Assembly (NCBI GenBank): GCA_023431185.1
Contig: JAEYXS010000108.1
Coordinates: 1-25,912, forward strand
Length of the DNA stretch: 25,912 nucleotides
Origin: Verrucomicrobiota bacterium
GTDB lineage: Bacteria > Verrucomicrobiota > Verrucomicrobiia > Limisphaerales > JAEYXS01
Direction of reading: 5' to 3'
Both the position numbers and the translations under genes were made by a program. Numbering within the stretch: the stretch's first letter is position 1; each line of letters starts with the position of its first letter. This document shows, in pieces, positions 7,779 through 15,847 of the stretch. The notes under the pieces were generated by a model. It did no database searches. It had not been told where the DNA came from and saw nothing but the letters and a program-made list of their open reading frames with translations.

Positions 7779-8525
7779 TTACTTCAACGGTTCCGCGTTC
7801 CACACTTTGATGTCGTCGAAGAGACCGTCCTTGCCGCCCACGCCCAGTTCGATCTTGGACTTCGTCACGTGACCGATGCCAGGTGATTTCAAATAGGCCA
7901 TCGGCTTGCCATCGAGCAGCACGCGCATCTCGTCGCCCACCGTCTCGACGGTCATCGTATACCACTTGTTCTGCTCGATCTTGGCGGGATACGTCACCTG
8001 CTTGCCCTTCATCAGCTTGGCCACTTCCTCCTTCTTCGTCGGATCTTCCTTCAATTTCTTGATGATCAGGTTCTGGCTGCCCTCGCGTTCGTCCATGATG
8101 GTCACACCGTTCGTGCGGACGATGGCCCGGCAAAGATGGCCATAATGGGCCTCCGTATATTTGCGGTCATCGAACTCCACATCCATGGACGTAGCTCCGG
8201 CCAGATTGATACGTACCTCCACCACGCTGTCCTTTGTGGGGATTTCCAATCCATAAACCGCCGCATGCGCCGTGATGGCCGGCTTGCCGTTCGCCGCCGG
8301 AATGGTCGTTACCCGCGTCTGCGTGCCTTTCAGCACTCCGTTCTCGAACTTGAACGTATCCACCACGCGATGCCATGGCTTCGCAGGCGGATTACTTTCC
8401 ATGTTATCCGAGAAAAGCAGCTCCTTCTTCTTCGCGAGAGACTGGGTCGGAACGGGCGGCAAATCCGCCGCGAAAGCAGCCGTGGTGATCAACGAGCAAA
8501 CCACCCAAAAAATACGTGCGTTCAT
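7779..8525 (-). CDS. Exported concanavalin A-like (LamG/DUF1080-type) protein
   Basis: 248 residues with a clear Sec signal peptide (MNARIFWVVCSLITTAAFAA, then DLPP). The mature part is one beta-sandwich-like domain: DNMESNPPAKPWHRVVDTFKFENGVLKG has the opening seen in 3-keto-disaccharide hydrolase/LamG-type domains, the middle has alternating strands, and the end LDGKPMAYLKSPGIGH...KIELGVGGKDGLFDDIKVWN is the typical last strand pair with the DDI.VWNA closing. Such proteins are abundant in Verrucomicrobia and Planctomycetes and usually bind or act on glycans outside the cytoplasm. I see no identifiable catalytic pair, so binding or hydrolysis cannot be decided. It stands alone; the 111-bp gap upstream holds no clear promoter. 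Confidence 0.75.
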   Translation of the reverse strand: MNARIFWVVCSLITTAAFAADLPPVPTQSLAKKKELLFSDNMESNPPAKPWHRVVDTFKFENGVLKGTQTRVTTIPAANGKPAITAHAAVYGLEIPTKDSVVEVRINLAGATSMDVEFDDRKYTEAHYGHLCRAIVRTNGVTIMDEREGSQNLIIKKLKEDPTKKEEVAKLMKGKQVTYPAKIEQNKWYTMTVETVGDEMRVLLDGKPMAYLKSPGIGHVTKSKIELGVGGKDGLFDDIKVWNAEPLK

Positions 8526-8636
8526 AAATACAGGTTACGGAACGGTGATTAAGCTGCCTCCGTGCGTTGGCAAGAACAAGTCAATTTGGTTCCCTGTTCC
8601 GTACCCGCTGCCTGTCATTTCTAGCCCCGAGGCCCG

Positions 8637-9449
8637 CTATTTACTTTGTATCGATTGCACCACCTCCTCGAAGGCCTTCGTATCCATCTCAACCAGATGG
8701 CTTCTCTCCGGGAAACGCCCTTCCTTAACATCCGCGATGTACTCGCGGAAAGCGGCGAGGCGCTCTTGCTGCAAGCGTTGATATTCCGCGACGAAATTAC
8801 GGTAAGCCTTTGAATGACGCGGCAGGCGTTCATCGTAGTCACCGAGAATATCATCACTGAAAAGAAACTGCGTGTCACAGCCACTCCCGGAACCAAGCGA
8901 CATTAGGATGAGCTTTGTCTGCTGGCACAGCCAGCCCGCCAGATTATGCGGCACCAGTTCGAGCTCCGCTGCGTATGCACCTGCGTTTTCCAATTCCTTC
9001 GTGCGGCGATACAGTTTTTTGGCCTCGTCCACCGTCTTGCCGATGGCGCGATAATTCGTCCACGTGACATGCCGCGGCACCATACCGAGATGCCCCACCA
9101 CCGGAATCCCCTCCCGCGCCATCCCCTCGATGATGAACGGGCTGGCCGAGCAATAGACCGAACTCGCCCCTGCCTCCAAGGCCCGAAAGCCAATACGGAT
9201 GGCTTCCTCTTGCGAAGCCAGCCCATGCGGAGTCGCACAGGAAAGAAAACTGTTCGGCGCGGCTGCCACCAGCTTCGGCAAGCGCGCCTGCGATTCCGGT
9301 GAATCAAAGCTGCAACTCATCAGATCCACGCCCGCCTGCTCAGCCGCCATCGCTTCCTCCGGCGATTTCACGTGGATGTGCGTCAGGACACGTTTGCCCT
9401 TAAGCTGTTGCAGGTCGTAAACCGTATATTTCTTGCGTGGACGGAGCAT
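8637..9449 (-). CDS. PanB-fold (PEP mutase/ketopantoate hydroxymethyltransferase-like) protein with altered active site
   Basis: 270 residues, the usual PanB length. Scaffold motifs of ketopantoate hydroxymethyltransferase are clear: GIPVVGHLGMVPRHV (E. coli PVCGHLGLTPQ), ELELVP keeping the catalytic Glu of LECVP, and SLGSGSGCDTQFLFSDDILG, the glycine-rich loop and closing helix. However, aligning by eye to E. coli PanB, the two metal-binding Asp residues are gone (VGDS aligns with MSCS; LADLPF with SCATPHG), and the substrate-binding Lys of VKIEGG is Tyr in VYCSAS. It is therefore unlikely to be the pantothenate enzyme itself; a relative acting on another 2-oxo or hydroxy acid, or a non-Mg enzyme, is more likely. 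No panC or panD neighbour. I deliberately give no symbol. Confidence 0.72.
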   Translation of the reverse strand: MLRPRKKYTVYDLQQLKGKRVLTHIHVKSPEEAMAAEQAGVDLMSCSFDSPESQARLPKLVAAAPNSFLSCATPHGLASQEEAIRIGFRALEAGASSVYCSASPFIIEGMAREGIPVVGHLGMVPRHVTWTNYRAIGKTVDEAKKLYRRTKELENAGAYAAELELVPHNLAGWLCQQTKLILMSLGSGSGCDTQFLFSDDILGDYDERLPRHSKAYRNFVAEYQRLQQERLAAFREYIADVKEGRFPERSHLVEMDTKAFEEVVQSIQSK

Positions 9450-9730
9450 GGCTGAAAGCTATGTAAACAAATCGTGGAACTCAACGGTGATTCATCAAAC
9501 TACAATCCATGGTTTACCGTGTGAAATGTTTCCGCTGCGGCCATGAACGAACCGGTTGCAACACGCTCTTGGCAAAGACATATTATCTGACGTTCTGTTC
9601 TTGGGCGATTCGTATCGGATTACTTGGCTTCCCAGCACGCCAACCAGAGGCCTCGAATATATTTTGCCCGGGCTGTCCTGAAGCAGCCGCCCCGATCGTC
9701 GTAACATTGAAAAAGCAATCCAAAGAAACT

Positions 9731-10192
9731 ATGACAACAAATAATACTAATACCGTTCGCCTTCATCGAATCCTCCGTGCGACGCCGGAGCGGGTTTACA
9801 AGGCATTTTTGGACGCAGACGCCATGGCCAAGTGGCTTCCCCCGAACGGCTTCACGGGTAAGGTGCAGCACATCGATGTCAAAGTGGGAGGCACCTACAA
9901 GATGTCATTCACCAATTTCAGCACCGGTTCGAGCCATTCCTTCGGCGGCACCTATCTCGAACTCAAGCCCGGGGAACTCATCCGCTACACCGACCAGTTC
10001 GACAATCCCGGCCTGCCCGGCCAGATGATAACGACCATCACTTTGAGAAAGGTCTTCTGTGGCACGGAGTTGAACGTCAGCCAGGAAGGAATCCCCGCAG
10101 TCATCCCCGCTGAGGCATGCTATTTGGGCTGGCAGGAATCGTTGATCCTGCTGGCGAAATTGGTGGAGGCGGAAATCCCCGACCAAATGTGA
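9731..10192 (+). CDS. SRPBCC (AHSA1/START-like) domain protein
   Basis: 153 residues from the ATG at 9731. It starts with the family opening VRLHRILRATPERVYKAFLD and continues ADAMAKWLPPNGFTGKV, a beta-rich middle (GGTYKMSF, GGTYLELKPGELIRYTDQF), and a final long helix (GWQESLILLAKLVEAEIP) that lines the hydrophobic pocket of the Bet v 1/AHSA1 fold. Many bacterial members are described only as ATPase activator-like or polyketide cyclase-like; ligand and role are unknown. The frame is open back to 9509, but the added residues do not belong to the family, so I start at 9731. The next gene converges on it from 10237. Confidence 0.85.
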   Translation: MTTNNTNTVRLHRILRATPERVYKAFLDADAMAKWLPPNGFTGKVQHIDVKVGGTYKMSFTNFSTGSSHSFGGTYLELKPGELIRYTDQFDNPGLPGQMITTITLRKVFCGTELNVSQEGIPAVIPAEACYLGWQESLILLAKLVEAEIPDQM

Positions 10193-10236
10193 AGAAGTTC
10201 CAAGTTGAGCGCGAGGGACGCATCCAGCTCGTTCGC

Positions 10237-10698
10237 TCAACTTTTCGGCGGCCAATCCTTGCCCATCAGTTCCTTGGGCAATTGCTGCGGGTCCACTGGA
10301 TAGATGAGTGAAAGATCCATCTGCGCTTTTGAGCCTTGCAAGAACTCCATTTCCTCAGGCGCACCGATGATGAGCCAGAGAACTTCCTGATCTGTATCGT
10401 TGAAAACCTGCCGCAACTGGTCCGGGCCAACGAGCACGCCACCGTGCTTCGGGATGGTCAGTGTCTCCTCCCCAACGCGGAGGCGACCCACCCCCTCCAG
10501 CACGAAATAAAACTCCTCCGCCCGGATATGCTTATGCAGCGTATTGGCACTCTGCGGCGGCATCCGCCACAGACGCGCTCCCATGTTCTCACTGCCCGTG
10601 CGCTCCAGAAAATCCGCGTTTGGAATCTGCATCAGATTGGACTTCCGCCAATGCAAATCCTCCGGCTTGATGAGACAATAACCGCTAAAGGTTTTCAT
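10237..10698 (-). CDS. Cupin-domain protein
   Basis: 153 residues with one cupin barrel. Motif 1 is HKHIRAEEFYFVLEGVGRLRVG (listed as key residues H, H, E and the conserved G.G), giving the HxH...E metal ligands at about residues 56-62. Motif 2 is less typical (PDQLRQVFNDTDQEVLWLII), with Gln where a His ligand is usual, so metal binding may be weaker or of a different type. It is a small-molecule-binding or dioxygenase-like fold; the substrate cannot be told. Its start at 10698 comes 12 bp after a dispersed GA-rich repeat, and the DUF5069 gene precedes it on the same strand at a 60-bp distance, so cotranscription is possible. Confidence 0.8.
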   Translation of the reverse strand: MKTFSGYCLIKPEDLHWRKSNLMQIPNADFLERTGSENMGARLWRMPPQSANTLHKHIRAEEFYFVLEGVGRLRVGEETLTIPKHGGVLVGPDQLRQVFNDTDQEVLWLIIGAPEEMEFLQGSKAQMDLSLIYPVDPQQLPKELMGKDWPPKS

Positions 10699-10710
10699 AC
10701 CGCCAGTTCA

Positions 10711-10748
10711 AAATCGTCCTCGTTCTCGTCGTCGTCCTCGATTTTCCC
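10711..10748 (-). repeat. Dispersed GAGGACGACGA-type repeat, copy 1
   Basis: Read on the minus strand this is a purine-rich tract opening with AATCGAGGACGACGACGAG and closing with GAGGACGATTTTG. The same two ends occur at 25821-25884, with a hairpin inserted between them. It lies between the DUF5069 stop and the cupin start. Confidence 0.6.
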
Positions 10749-10758
10749 TATTCTCGCC

Positions 10759-11211
10759 CTAAACCTTTATCTTCCCCTCATCCAAATCAATGAACTCGAA
10801 CATCGTCTGCACCGTTCCTGCCGGCAGACCGATCTCCTCCAGCCGTTCATTCAAGCGCTGCGTCCCCGCATCGCGCCAGCCGCGCTTGCTCATGAAGGCA
10901 TTCCAGATCTCGATCTCTTCATCCGTCGGTCTGCGCCCGCGTTTGAAAGCCCATTCCAAAACCGATTCATCACTGCCACCCTTCAATGCCTCGGCTTCTA
11001 CTTCAAAATAATCAACACCTAAAAACCGGCAGCAGCGCGCATCAAACGTCAGGTTCGATGCCTTGCCCCGCATCGCCTGCCACTCATCCGGCAGCTTGCC
11101 CGCAGCCGCCAGGCGTATCTTGTCCAGCATGCGCCCGAAATAAACGATGCCTTTCACTTGTTCGGAAGGACTCCTCAGTCCCGGAATGATCGTCGGATAA
11201 GGCTTAGCCAT
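10759..11211 (-). CDS. DUF5069 family protein
   Basis: 150 residues. The opening (PGLRSPSEQVKGIVYFGRMLDKIRLAAAGKLP) is the family signature: a short RSP segment, then a (G/H).R..DK.R helix. The middle has a FLGVDYFEVEAE segment, and the later part (TDEEIEIWNAFMSKRGWRD) matches the conserved C-terminal helices. Soluble, no signal peptide. The family is common in Verrucomicrobia, Planctomycetes and Cyanobacteria and has no known function. The cupin gene follows in the same direction after 60 bp, which hold a dispersed repeat. The upstream 109 bp to the divergent DUF2892-like gene show nothing I can name. Confidence 0.8.
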   Translation of the reverse strand: MAKPYPTIIPGLRSPSEQVKGIVYFGRMLDKIRLAAAGKLPDEWQAMRGKASNLTFDARCCRFLGVDYFEVEAEALKGGSDESVLEWAFKRGRRPTDEEIEIWNAFMSKRGWRDAGTQRLNERLEEIGLPAGTVQTMFEFIDLDEGKIKV

Positions 11212-11320
11212 AAGAGCCGAAATAAAGCACGTTACAGTTCAGTTCGCAAGCCGTGGCATCTGGAGTAAGCTGTCCGTAGTGTAACGATTCTTCGATCCCA
11301 ACATCGAAACGAAACGCCGC

Positions 11321-11491
11321 GTGATGCGTGCCGTGACGGCTTTGCTCCTCTTCATCGCCTCCGTCGTAGCTTTCTTCCGTTCGACTGCGTGGCTGGGGAT
11401 CGTGTTGGATCTGATCGGTGTTTTCGTCGCTTTTGAGGCAGTCCGAGGCTGGTGCTTCCTGCGGGCCTGCGGCATAAAAACAAAGCTCTAA
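11321..11491 (+). CDS. Small DUF2892-like membrane protein, start uncertain
   Basis: From GTG at 11321 (or the ATG at 11324) this encodes about 56 residues with two hydrophobic segments (AVTALLLFIASVVAFF; WLGIVLDLIGVFVAF) and ends in FEAVRGWCFLRACGIKTKL. The GWC..RACGIKT end is what I recall from DUF2892/YgaP-type two-helix membrane proteins. The reading continues upstream as FFDPNIETKRR, which also looks like part of the family, but an in-frame stop at 11282 leaves no ATG, GTG or TTG for it. Either translation begins at GTG/ATG and the upstream similarity is chance, or the gene lost its original start. A 78-codon frame on the opposite strand is, in my view, its shadow. Confidence 0.5.
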   Translation: MMRAVTALLLFIASVVAFFRSTAWLGIVLDLIGVFVAFEAVRGWCFLRACGIKTKL

Positions 11492-11540
11492 TCAAACGGT
11501 TCCACAATTCCCCCCGACGAGACAACCAATCACATCCTAT

Positions 11541-12086
11541 CTATTTTTCCGCCGCCCGTCCTAACTCCGCCAGCTTCAGCACCGTGTTCCAATTCCGTGC
11601 CGTGTTCGTCACCCCGATCCATTTATCGAACTTCTCCGCCATCTTGCATTTGCCGAAACCATTCGGCGTATGGAGAAATGCCGTGCTTCCCAAGATCTCA
11701 ATCTTCTCCCCCTTCACCGCGCATGCACGAATACGCTCCACGTCTTCCTTCTTGGGTGTGCTTTCCAGCAACGCCGCATGAACGGTTGTCGGAGCTGCTG
11801 CAGCCGCTTTGGCGAAAGGATTGCACACGATCAAATCATCCCACTCTGCCAATGTCGGTGCGAAGATCGCCTTGTCGAAATCGAATTCTTTGCGGCAAAT
11901 GTCTGCGACGGTAGTGATGACCTGTTTCCGGCTTAAACGGCTGCGCACGACGGCGTTGCCACTGTTGATATAGGTGGCCACGTTTTCAAAACCTGCCTCG
12001 GTAAGTTTCTCGCGCAGTTTTTGTACGGGCAATTGCGTCTTCCCACCTACACCTCGGAACAGGATGAGATAAACGGTGCGCTTCAT
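11541..12086 (-). CDS. DUF1697 family protein
   Basis: 181 residues. The family opening is clear: YLILFRGVGGKTQLPVQKLREKL (usual form .LLRGINVGG.N.+.M..L+), then GFENVATYINSGNAVVRS (usual G+.+V.TYI.SGNV+F). A second half with KAIFAPTLAEWDDLI...NPFA and TAFLHTPNGFGKCKMAEKFDKWIGV...RNWNTVLKLAEL matches the conserved C-terminus with the RNW.T..KL motif. Soluble, function unknown. It lies 18 bp from the DUF1552 gene end on the same strand, so readthrough from the DUF1592-DUF1552 operon is possible, but the families are not normally linked. Confidence 0.88.
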   Translation of the reverse strand: MKRTVYLILFRGVGGKTQLPVQKLREKLTEAGFENVATYINSGNAVVRSRLSRKQVITTVADICRKEFDFDKAIFAPTLAEWDDLIVCNPFAKAAAAAPTTVHAALLESTPKKEDVERIRACAVKGEKIEILGSTAFLHTPNGFGKCKMAEKFDKWIGVTNTARNWNTVLKLAELGRAAEK

Positions 12087-12104
12087 CGGGCGATGCTTAA
12101 CGGC

Positions 12105-13502
12105 TTACGCCGTCTTCTGCATCTGCGTGATCTTCTTCGTCGCCAGACCGATCGGACGGTCCAGAGGCACGCCCATGGAATCCAGCAACGTCGTGAGCAG
12201 ATCGCCCTGATTGCCCTTGATGCCCGTGAGATAGCGTCCCGTGTTAAGGGAGCCACCGCCCTTGCCTGCGATGATGAACGGCAGATTCTCGCGCGTATGC
12301 TTGTTGCCGTCCTCAAGACCCGAGCCCCACATCATGATGCAGTTGTCCAGCAACGTGCCGTCGCCTTCCTTCAAACTCTGCATCTTCTTCACCATGTAAG
12401 CGAACTGAGAAATATTGAACTCCGTGATCGCCGCAACTTTCCCGACCTTGCCCTCTTCATTGTTATGATGCGTCTGTGAATGATGCGCGTCCGAGAAGCC
12501 GAGTTCAGGATAAGAGACACCGTTCGGCGTGGAGCCGATGTAAGAACTCACGCGCGTCGTATCCGTCTGGAACGCCAGCACATTCAGATCGCACATCACC
12601 TGCATGTATTCGCTGCGCTTGTCGCCGATCGGAATCTTCACTTCGATAGGCGGCGAATCCGTCGCACTACGCTTTGTCACGCTGACACCCGCCTTTTCCA
12701 AGGCCGCTTCCTTCTGGCGATATTCGATAGCCGCGATGCGCCGCTCCACAGAACGCACGCTGTCCAGATATTCGTCCAGCTTGTGCTGATCCACCTGCGG
12801 CAATGTCCTACGCAAATCTTTCGCCCCACCGAGCACCAGATCCAGCATGCTGCGATCCAGTGCTTCCCGGCGCATGGCCTCAGGAGATTTCACACCACCG
12901 CTGGTCAATCCTGTCTTGTTGAAGAGCCGGTTCAAAACCGCCCGCGGATTCGTCTCAGCCGGGACTGCCTGCGTCGGCGAACGAAAACTGCAGTGCGAGT
13001 AATACCCTTCGTTCAACCCTTCCTGATTTTCCTTATGAGTCTGCGGCATCGTCGCCAGCTCCAACGAAGGCAACGCCGTCATGCCACCCACGAAATTCGC
13101 CGCCACCTGGTCCGCTGAGATGCCAATGTTGATCTGATTGCGCTTGTTCGCATCCGGCAACGTCGCCGTGAGCCATGTCGAAAGTTCCAGCGCATGCGGG
13201 GCACCATTGAACGGCGAGATCGGAATGCCTGAGATGCCCTTCATCATGAGGACGTATTCCATCACCGGCTTGAGCGATGCCAACGCCGGCGGTGGTGCCG
13301 TCAGAAAACTCTCTGGGTCCTTCGGCCAGAATTGATCCATGATAACGCCGTGCGGCATGTACATGAAGCCGATGCGCACCGGCGGCTTGTAAGCCTTCTG
13401 CCCGGGGGCCGCCCAGCCAAAGCTCTCCAGCATGGGCAACGCCAAGGCGACGCCCAACCCCTTCAGGCACGTACGACGGTCGATAAGGTAGTTGGTTTTC
13501 AT
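12105..13502 (-). CDS. DUF1552 family Tat-exported protein
   Basis: 465 residues. The N-terminus IDRRTCLKGLGVALALPMLESFGWA is the twin-arginine leader typical of this family (RR then a G/A/L-rich core). The mature start RIGFMYMPHGVIMDQFWPK is the DUF1552 signature, and the end holds MWGSGLEDGNKHTRENLPFIIAGKGGGSLNTGRYL, split in this note by its key parts SGLEDGNKH, NLPFIIAGKGGG and LLTTLLDSMGVP. The fold is thought to be related to the alkaline phosphatase/sulfatase-like DUF1501 group, but no reaction is known. In Planctomycetes and Verrucomicrobia it almost always follows a DUF1592 c-type cytochrome gene, as here (18 bp apart), so the two probably act together outside the cytoplasm. Confidence 0.93.
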   Translation of the reverse strand: MKTNYLIDRRTCLKGLGVALALPMLESFGWAAPGQKAYKPPVRIGFMYMPHGVIMDQFWPKDPESFLTAPPPALASLKPVMEYVLMMKGISGIPISPFNGAPHALELSTWLTATLPDANKRNQINIGISADQVAANFVGGMTALPSLELATMPQTHKENQEGLNEGYYSHCSFRSPTQAVPAETNPRAVLNRLFNKTGLTSGGVKSPEAMRREALDRSMLDLVLGGAKDLRRTLPQVDQHKLDEYLDSVRSVERRIAAIEYRQKEAALEKAGVSVTKRSATDSPPIEVKIPIGDKRSEYMQVMCDLNVLAFQTDTTRVSSYIGSTPNGVSYPELGFSDAHHSQTHHNNEEGKVGKVAAITEFNISQFAYMVKKMQSLKEGDGTLLDNCIMMWGSGLEDGNKHTRENLPFIIAGKGGGSLNTGRYLTGIKGNQGDLLTTLLDSMGVPLDRPIGLATKKITQMQKTA

Positions 13503-13520
13503 GGTGCTTCTATGGATATA

Positions 13521-15455
13521 TTACTGAATTCGCCGCTGAGTGAAAGGGTAACTTGTCACAATTTCTGTGATGACCGTCTGCATCCGGTAACCATCCTTCT
13601 CGATGGCCTGCATCATCTTGTCCACCACGATCTCGTCATAGCCTTCGAGCTGACGGCACAAAGCATAGGCCATCAATTTCGAAGTCAGATTCCGCGCCAG
13701 ATCCTCCTGTCGTGAGGCAATAAATACCTTCAATTCTTTCGGCGCGCTAAAACGCTTCCCGCCCGGCAACTCGCCACCGGCATCAATCGCCCCACCGCTG
13801 TCATCCTTATCCCGCCAGCGCCCGATCGCATCAAAGTTCTCCAAGCCAAAGCCGATCGGGTCCAATATTTTGTGACAGTTCGCGCACGCCGCATTGTTCC
13901 GGTGCAACTCCGTGCGTTGCCGCAAGGTCATGCTCTCCACTTTCTTCGCATCCTGTTTTTCCAGCGACGGCACGTTCGGTGGCGCCGGGGGCACATGCTC
14001 GCCTAACACCTGTTCCAGCACCCACACACCACGCAGCACCGGGCTGGTGCGGTTCGGGAACGACGTCGTTGCCAACACACCAGGCATACCGAGGATGCCA
14101 CCGCGATTCGCATCCGCGAGCTGCACCCGGCGCATCTCCGTGCCGCTGGCCTTCAATCCGTAGATGGGCGCGAGCGTCGCGTTGATATACGTATAGTCAC
14201 TGTCCACGAAGCTCACCACACTGCGATTCTCACGCACGATGCTCTCGAAGAACAACCGTGCCTCATCATACATCGCCTTGCGCAGCTCCGGCGTCATCTG
14301 CGGGAACTTCGTGGCATCAAACGTCTTGTCCGCCAATGCACCCAAGCCCAGCCACTGCGCGCCAAATCCATCGAACAACGCGCGTGACCGCCCATCCGCC
14401 AGCATGCGCTTCACCTGCGCCTTCAATATCTCCGGGTCATGCAGCTTACCGGCGTCCGCCAGCGCGGACAGCTCCGCATCCGGCATCGTCGCCCAGATCA
14501 GATACGACAGGCGCGAAGCCAGTTGATAATCATCCAGCGGCACGATCTTGCTCCCCTTCTCCACCTCGCTCGCAGGCGTGATGAAGAGGAACTGCGGCGA
14601 TACCAAAATCCCTTTGAGCATCAGCCCCAGCGATGCCTGATAGGAAAACTTGTTCTCCCGCCCCAGCGCGAACACCTTCATCAGCACATCCAGTTCCGCT
14701 TCCGTGGGTGGACGCCGATATGCACTCCGCGCCAGTGAAGCCGCCACCTTCCGCGCCGCTTCTGCTTCGCCCTTGCTCGAAGGTGTTTTGCCAAAAAGCC
14801 GCTTCTGCACCGCCGTCGGGGATTTACCATCGGGTGCCAGAATCTGCTCCAGCACCTTGTTCGCGATGCTGAGATACTGTTCCGATTGCAGCGGTGACAA
14901 CGTATTCAGGTAACCCGCACCGAACACTTCATCCGGCAACTCATGCGCGATGGAGGCATCCACGCCGAAGAGATCGTGCAGCGTGTTCCCATACTCCATC
15001 TTCGTCAGACGGCGGATCACGAATTCGCCCGGGTCTTTCGGGCTGAGGTATTTGACCTGGTTGATCCCGGCCAAAAACCGCTGCCGCTCCTCATCCGTCG
15101 GCTGCTTGTCCTCGTCCTCCGGCGGCATGTCATGGGTCTTCACACTCCCGACCGATTGCTTCCACCGAACTACCGAGGCCGGATCACCCGGATTCTTGAG
15201 GGCGAACTCAAGGTTGATGCCGCCTCTTTGCCGCTTTATCCCGTGGCATCTGCCACAGTAGTTCCTGATGAACAGATCGACATCCTCCTTGAAAACCTTC
15301 TTGGCGTGCGCCTGCAACGCTGCAAAATCTTTATCCTCCACCGGCTCAGCCGGGGCAGACGTGGCTGCCAGGCCAGGCACCGCCACCGACCACGCCACCA
15401 CCATCAGTGTCATCGCCTTCACGCCCGCCCTAAACTTTCCGCACATGCTCATCAT
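13521..15455 (-). CDS. Planctomycete-type cytochrome c (PSCyt1 + DUF1587/1592/1588/1585)
   Basis: 644 residues with an N-terminal signal (TLMVVAWSVAVPGLAA). The first heme site is CGRCH (C67, C70, H71), followed by GGINLEFAL as in PSCyt1. Next come the DUF1587 part (LTKMEYGNTLHDLFGVD), DUF1595 (SLARSAYRRPPTEAELD), DUF1592 (PQFLFITPASE ... YQLASRLSYLIWATMPD ... GFGAQWLGL), DUF1588 (NRGGILGMPGVLATTSFPNRTSPVLRG region), a second heme site CANCH (C524, C527, H528) followed by KILDPIGFGLENFDAIGRWR, and DUF1585 at the end. Two c-type heme sites and export make it a periplasmic or surface redox protein. It is the first gene of a pair with DUF1552. A dyad lies 33 bp upstream. Three Met codons near 15446-15455 leave the exact start open. 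Confidence 0.93.
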   Translation of the reverse strand: MMSMCGKFRAGVKAMTLMVVAWSVAVPGLAATSAPAEPVEDKDFAALQAHAKKVFKEDVDLFIRNYCGRCHGIKRQRGGINLEFALKNPGDPASVVRWKQSVGSVKTHDMPPEDEDKQPTDEERQRFLAGINQVKYLSPKDPGEFVIRRLTKMEYGNTLHDLFGVDASIAHELPDEVFGAGYLNTLSPLQSEQYLSIANKVLEQILAPDGKSPTAVQKRLFGKTPSSKGEAEAARKVAASLARSAYRRPPTEAELDVLMKVFALGRENKFSYQASLGLMLKGILVSPQFLFITPASEVEKGSKIVPLDDYQLASRLSYLIWATMPDAELSALADAGKLHDPEILKAQVKRMLADGRSRALFDGFGAQWLGLGALADKTFDATKFPQMTPELRKAMYDEARLFFESIVRENRSVVSFVDSDYTYINATLAPIYGLKASGTEMRRVQLADANRGGILGMPGVLATTSFPNRTSPVLRGVWVLEQVLGEHVPPAPPNVPSLEKQDAKKVESMTLRQRTELHRNNAACANCHKILDPIGFGLENFDAIGRWRDKDDSGGAIDAGGELPGGKRFSAPKELKVFIASRQEDLARNLTSKLMAYALCRQLEGYDEIVVDKMMQAIEKDGYRMQTVITEIVTSYPFTQRRIQ

Positions 15456-15487
15456 TGGATGCCAATAATATCAGGAATATTCAGCTC

Positions 15488-15509
15488 AGGCTCAACCTTA
15501 ATTGAGCCT
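15488..15509. promoter_or_regulatory. Dyad upstream of the DUF1592 gene
   Basis: AGGCTCAA at 15488-15495 and TTGAGCCT at 15502-15509 form a perfect 8-bp inverted repeat with a 6-bp spacer, 33 bp upstream of the cytochrome gene start. The centre-to-start distance fits a transcription-factor operator overlapping a promoter; a weak TTGAGC ... TATTAT pair with a 19-bp spacer lies over its proximal half on the minus strand. A leader hairpin is the alternative. Confidence 0.4.
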
Positions 15510-15847
15510 CAAACAAGGCGGCAGACGCATTCCCGCACGGCTTCTCATTTACCCGCTTTTTTGCAGGGTGTGTCAGGCTGCGCCCCGCCGCTGCGCGACC
15601 AACCTCTGGGCCACTCTCCCACCTGCCGTACCTGCCTTCATTGATTTCACTCATACCCGCCCACCTTCTTTCTCCAGCCCGCCGTTTTTCTGCGGGCCAT
15701 CACCGGACACTCCCGGTCTTCAGGGCCACTCTGCCACGCCGCTTCATAGATGCATAATTCATTAAAATCATCGCATTGATGCTTTTTAGGAATGAATTAT
15801 TTTACGCTCCCTCGCCCCTTCAGGCGCAATCGTTCCTCCATCACCTC
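15510..15847. other. Gene-free stretch between the DUF1592 and DUF4256 genes
   Basis: I see no gene here on either strand. The sequence is Pro/Arg-coding-like C-rich DNA with frequent stops. There is a 6-bp GCCCGC/GCGGGC hairpin at 15677-15697, without a U-tract, and an AT-rich patch near 15750-15800. It lies after the end of the DUF4256 gene and before the promoter region of the DUF1592 operon. Confidence 0.5.

Noticed and set aside
9509..9730. In-frame upstream extension of the SRPBCC gene with CFRC and CPGC pairs, zinc-ribbon-like
   Set aside because: Spacing and surrounding residues do not fit a known ribbon, and the family starts at 9731; probably a chance open frame.
11239..11475. 78-codon minus-strand frame, Lys/Arg/Thr-rich
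   Set aside because: Opposite the DUF2892-like gene, which has membrane helices and a family-like end; no ribosome site evident.
15677..15697. GCCCGC/GCGGGC hairpin as a possible terminator
   Set aside because: No U-tract on either strand and far from any gene end.
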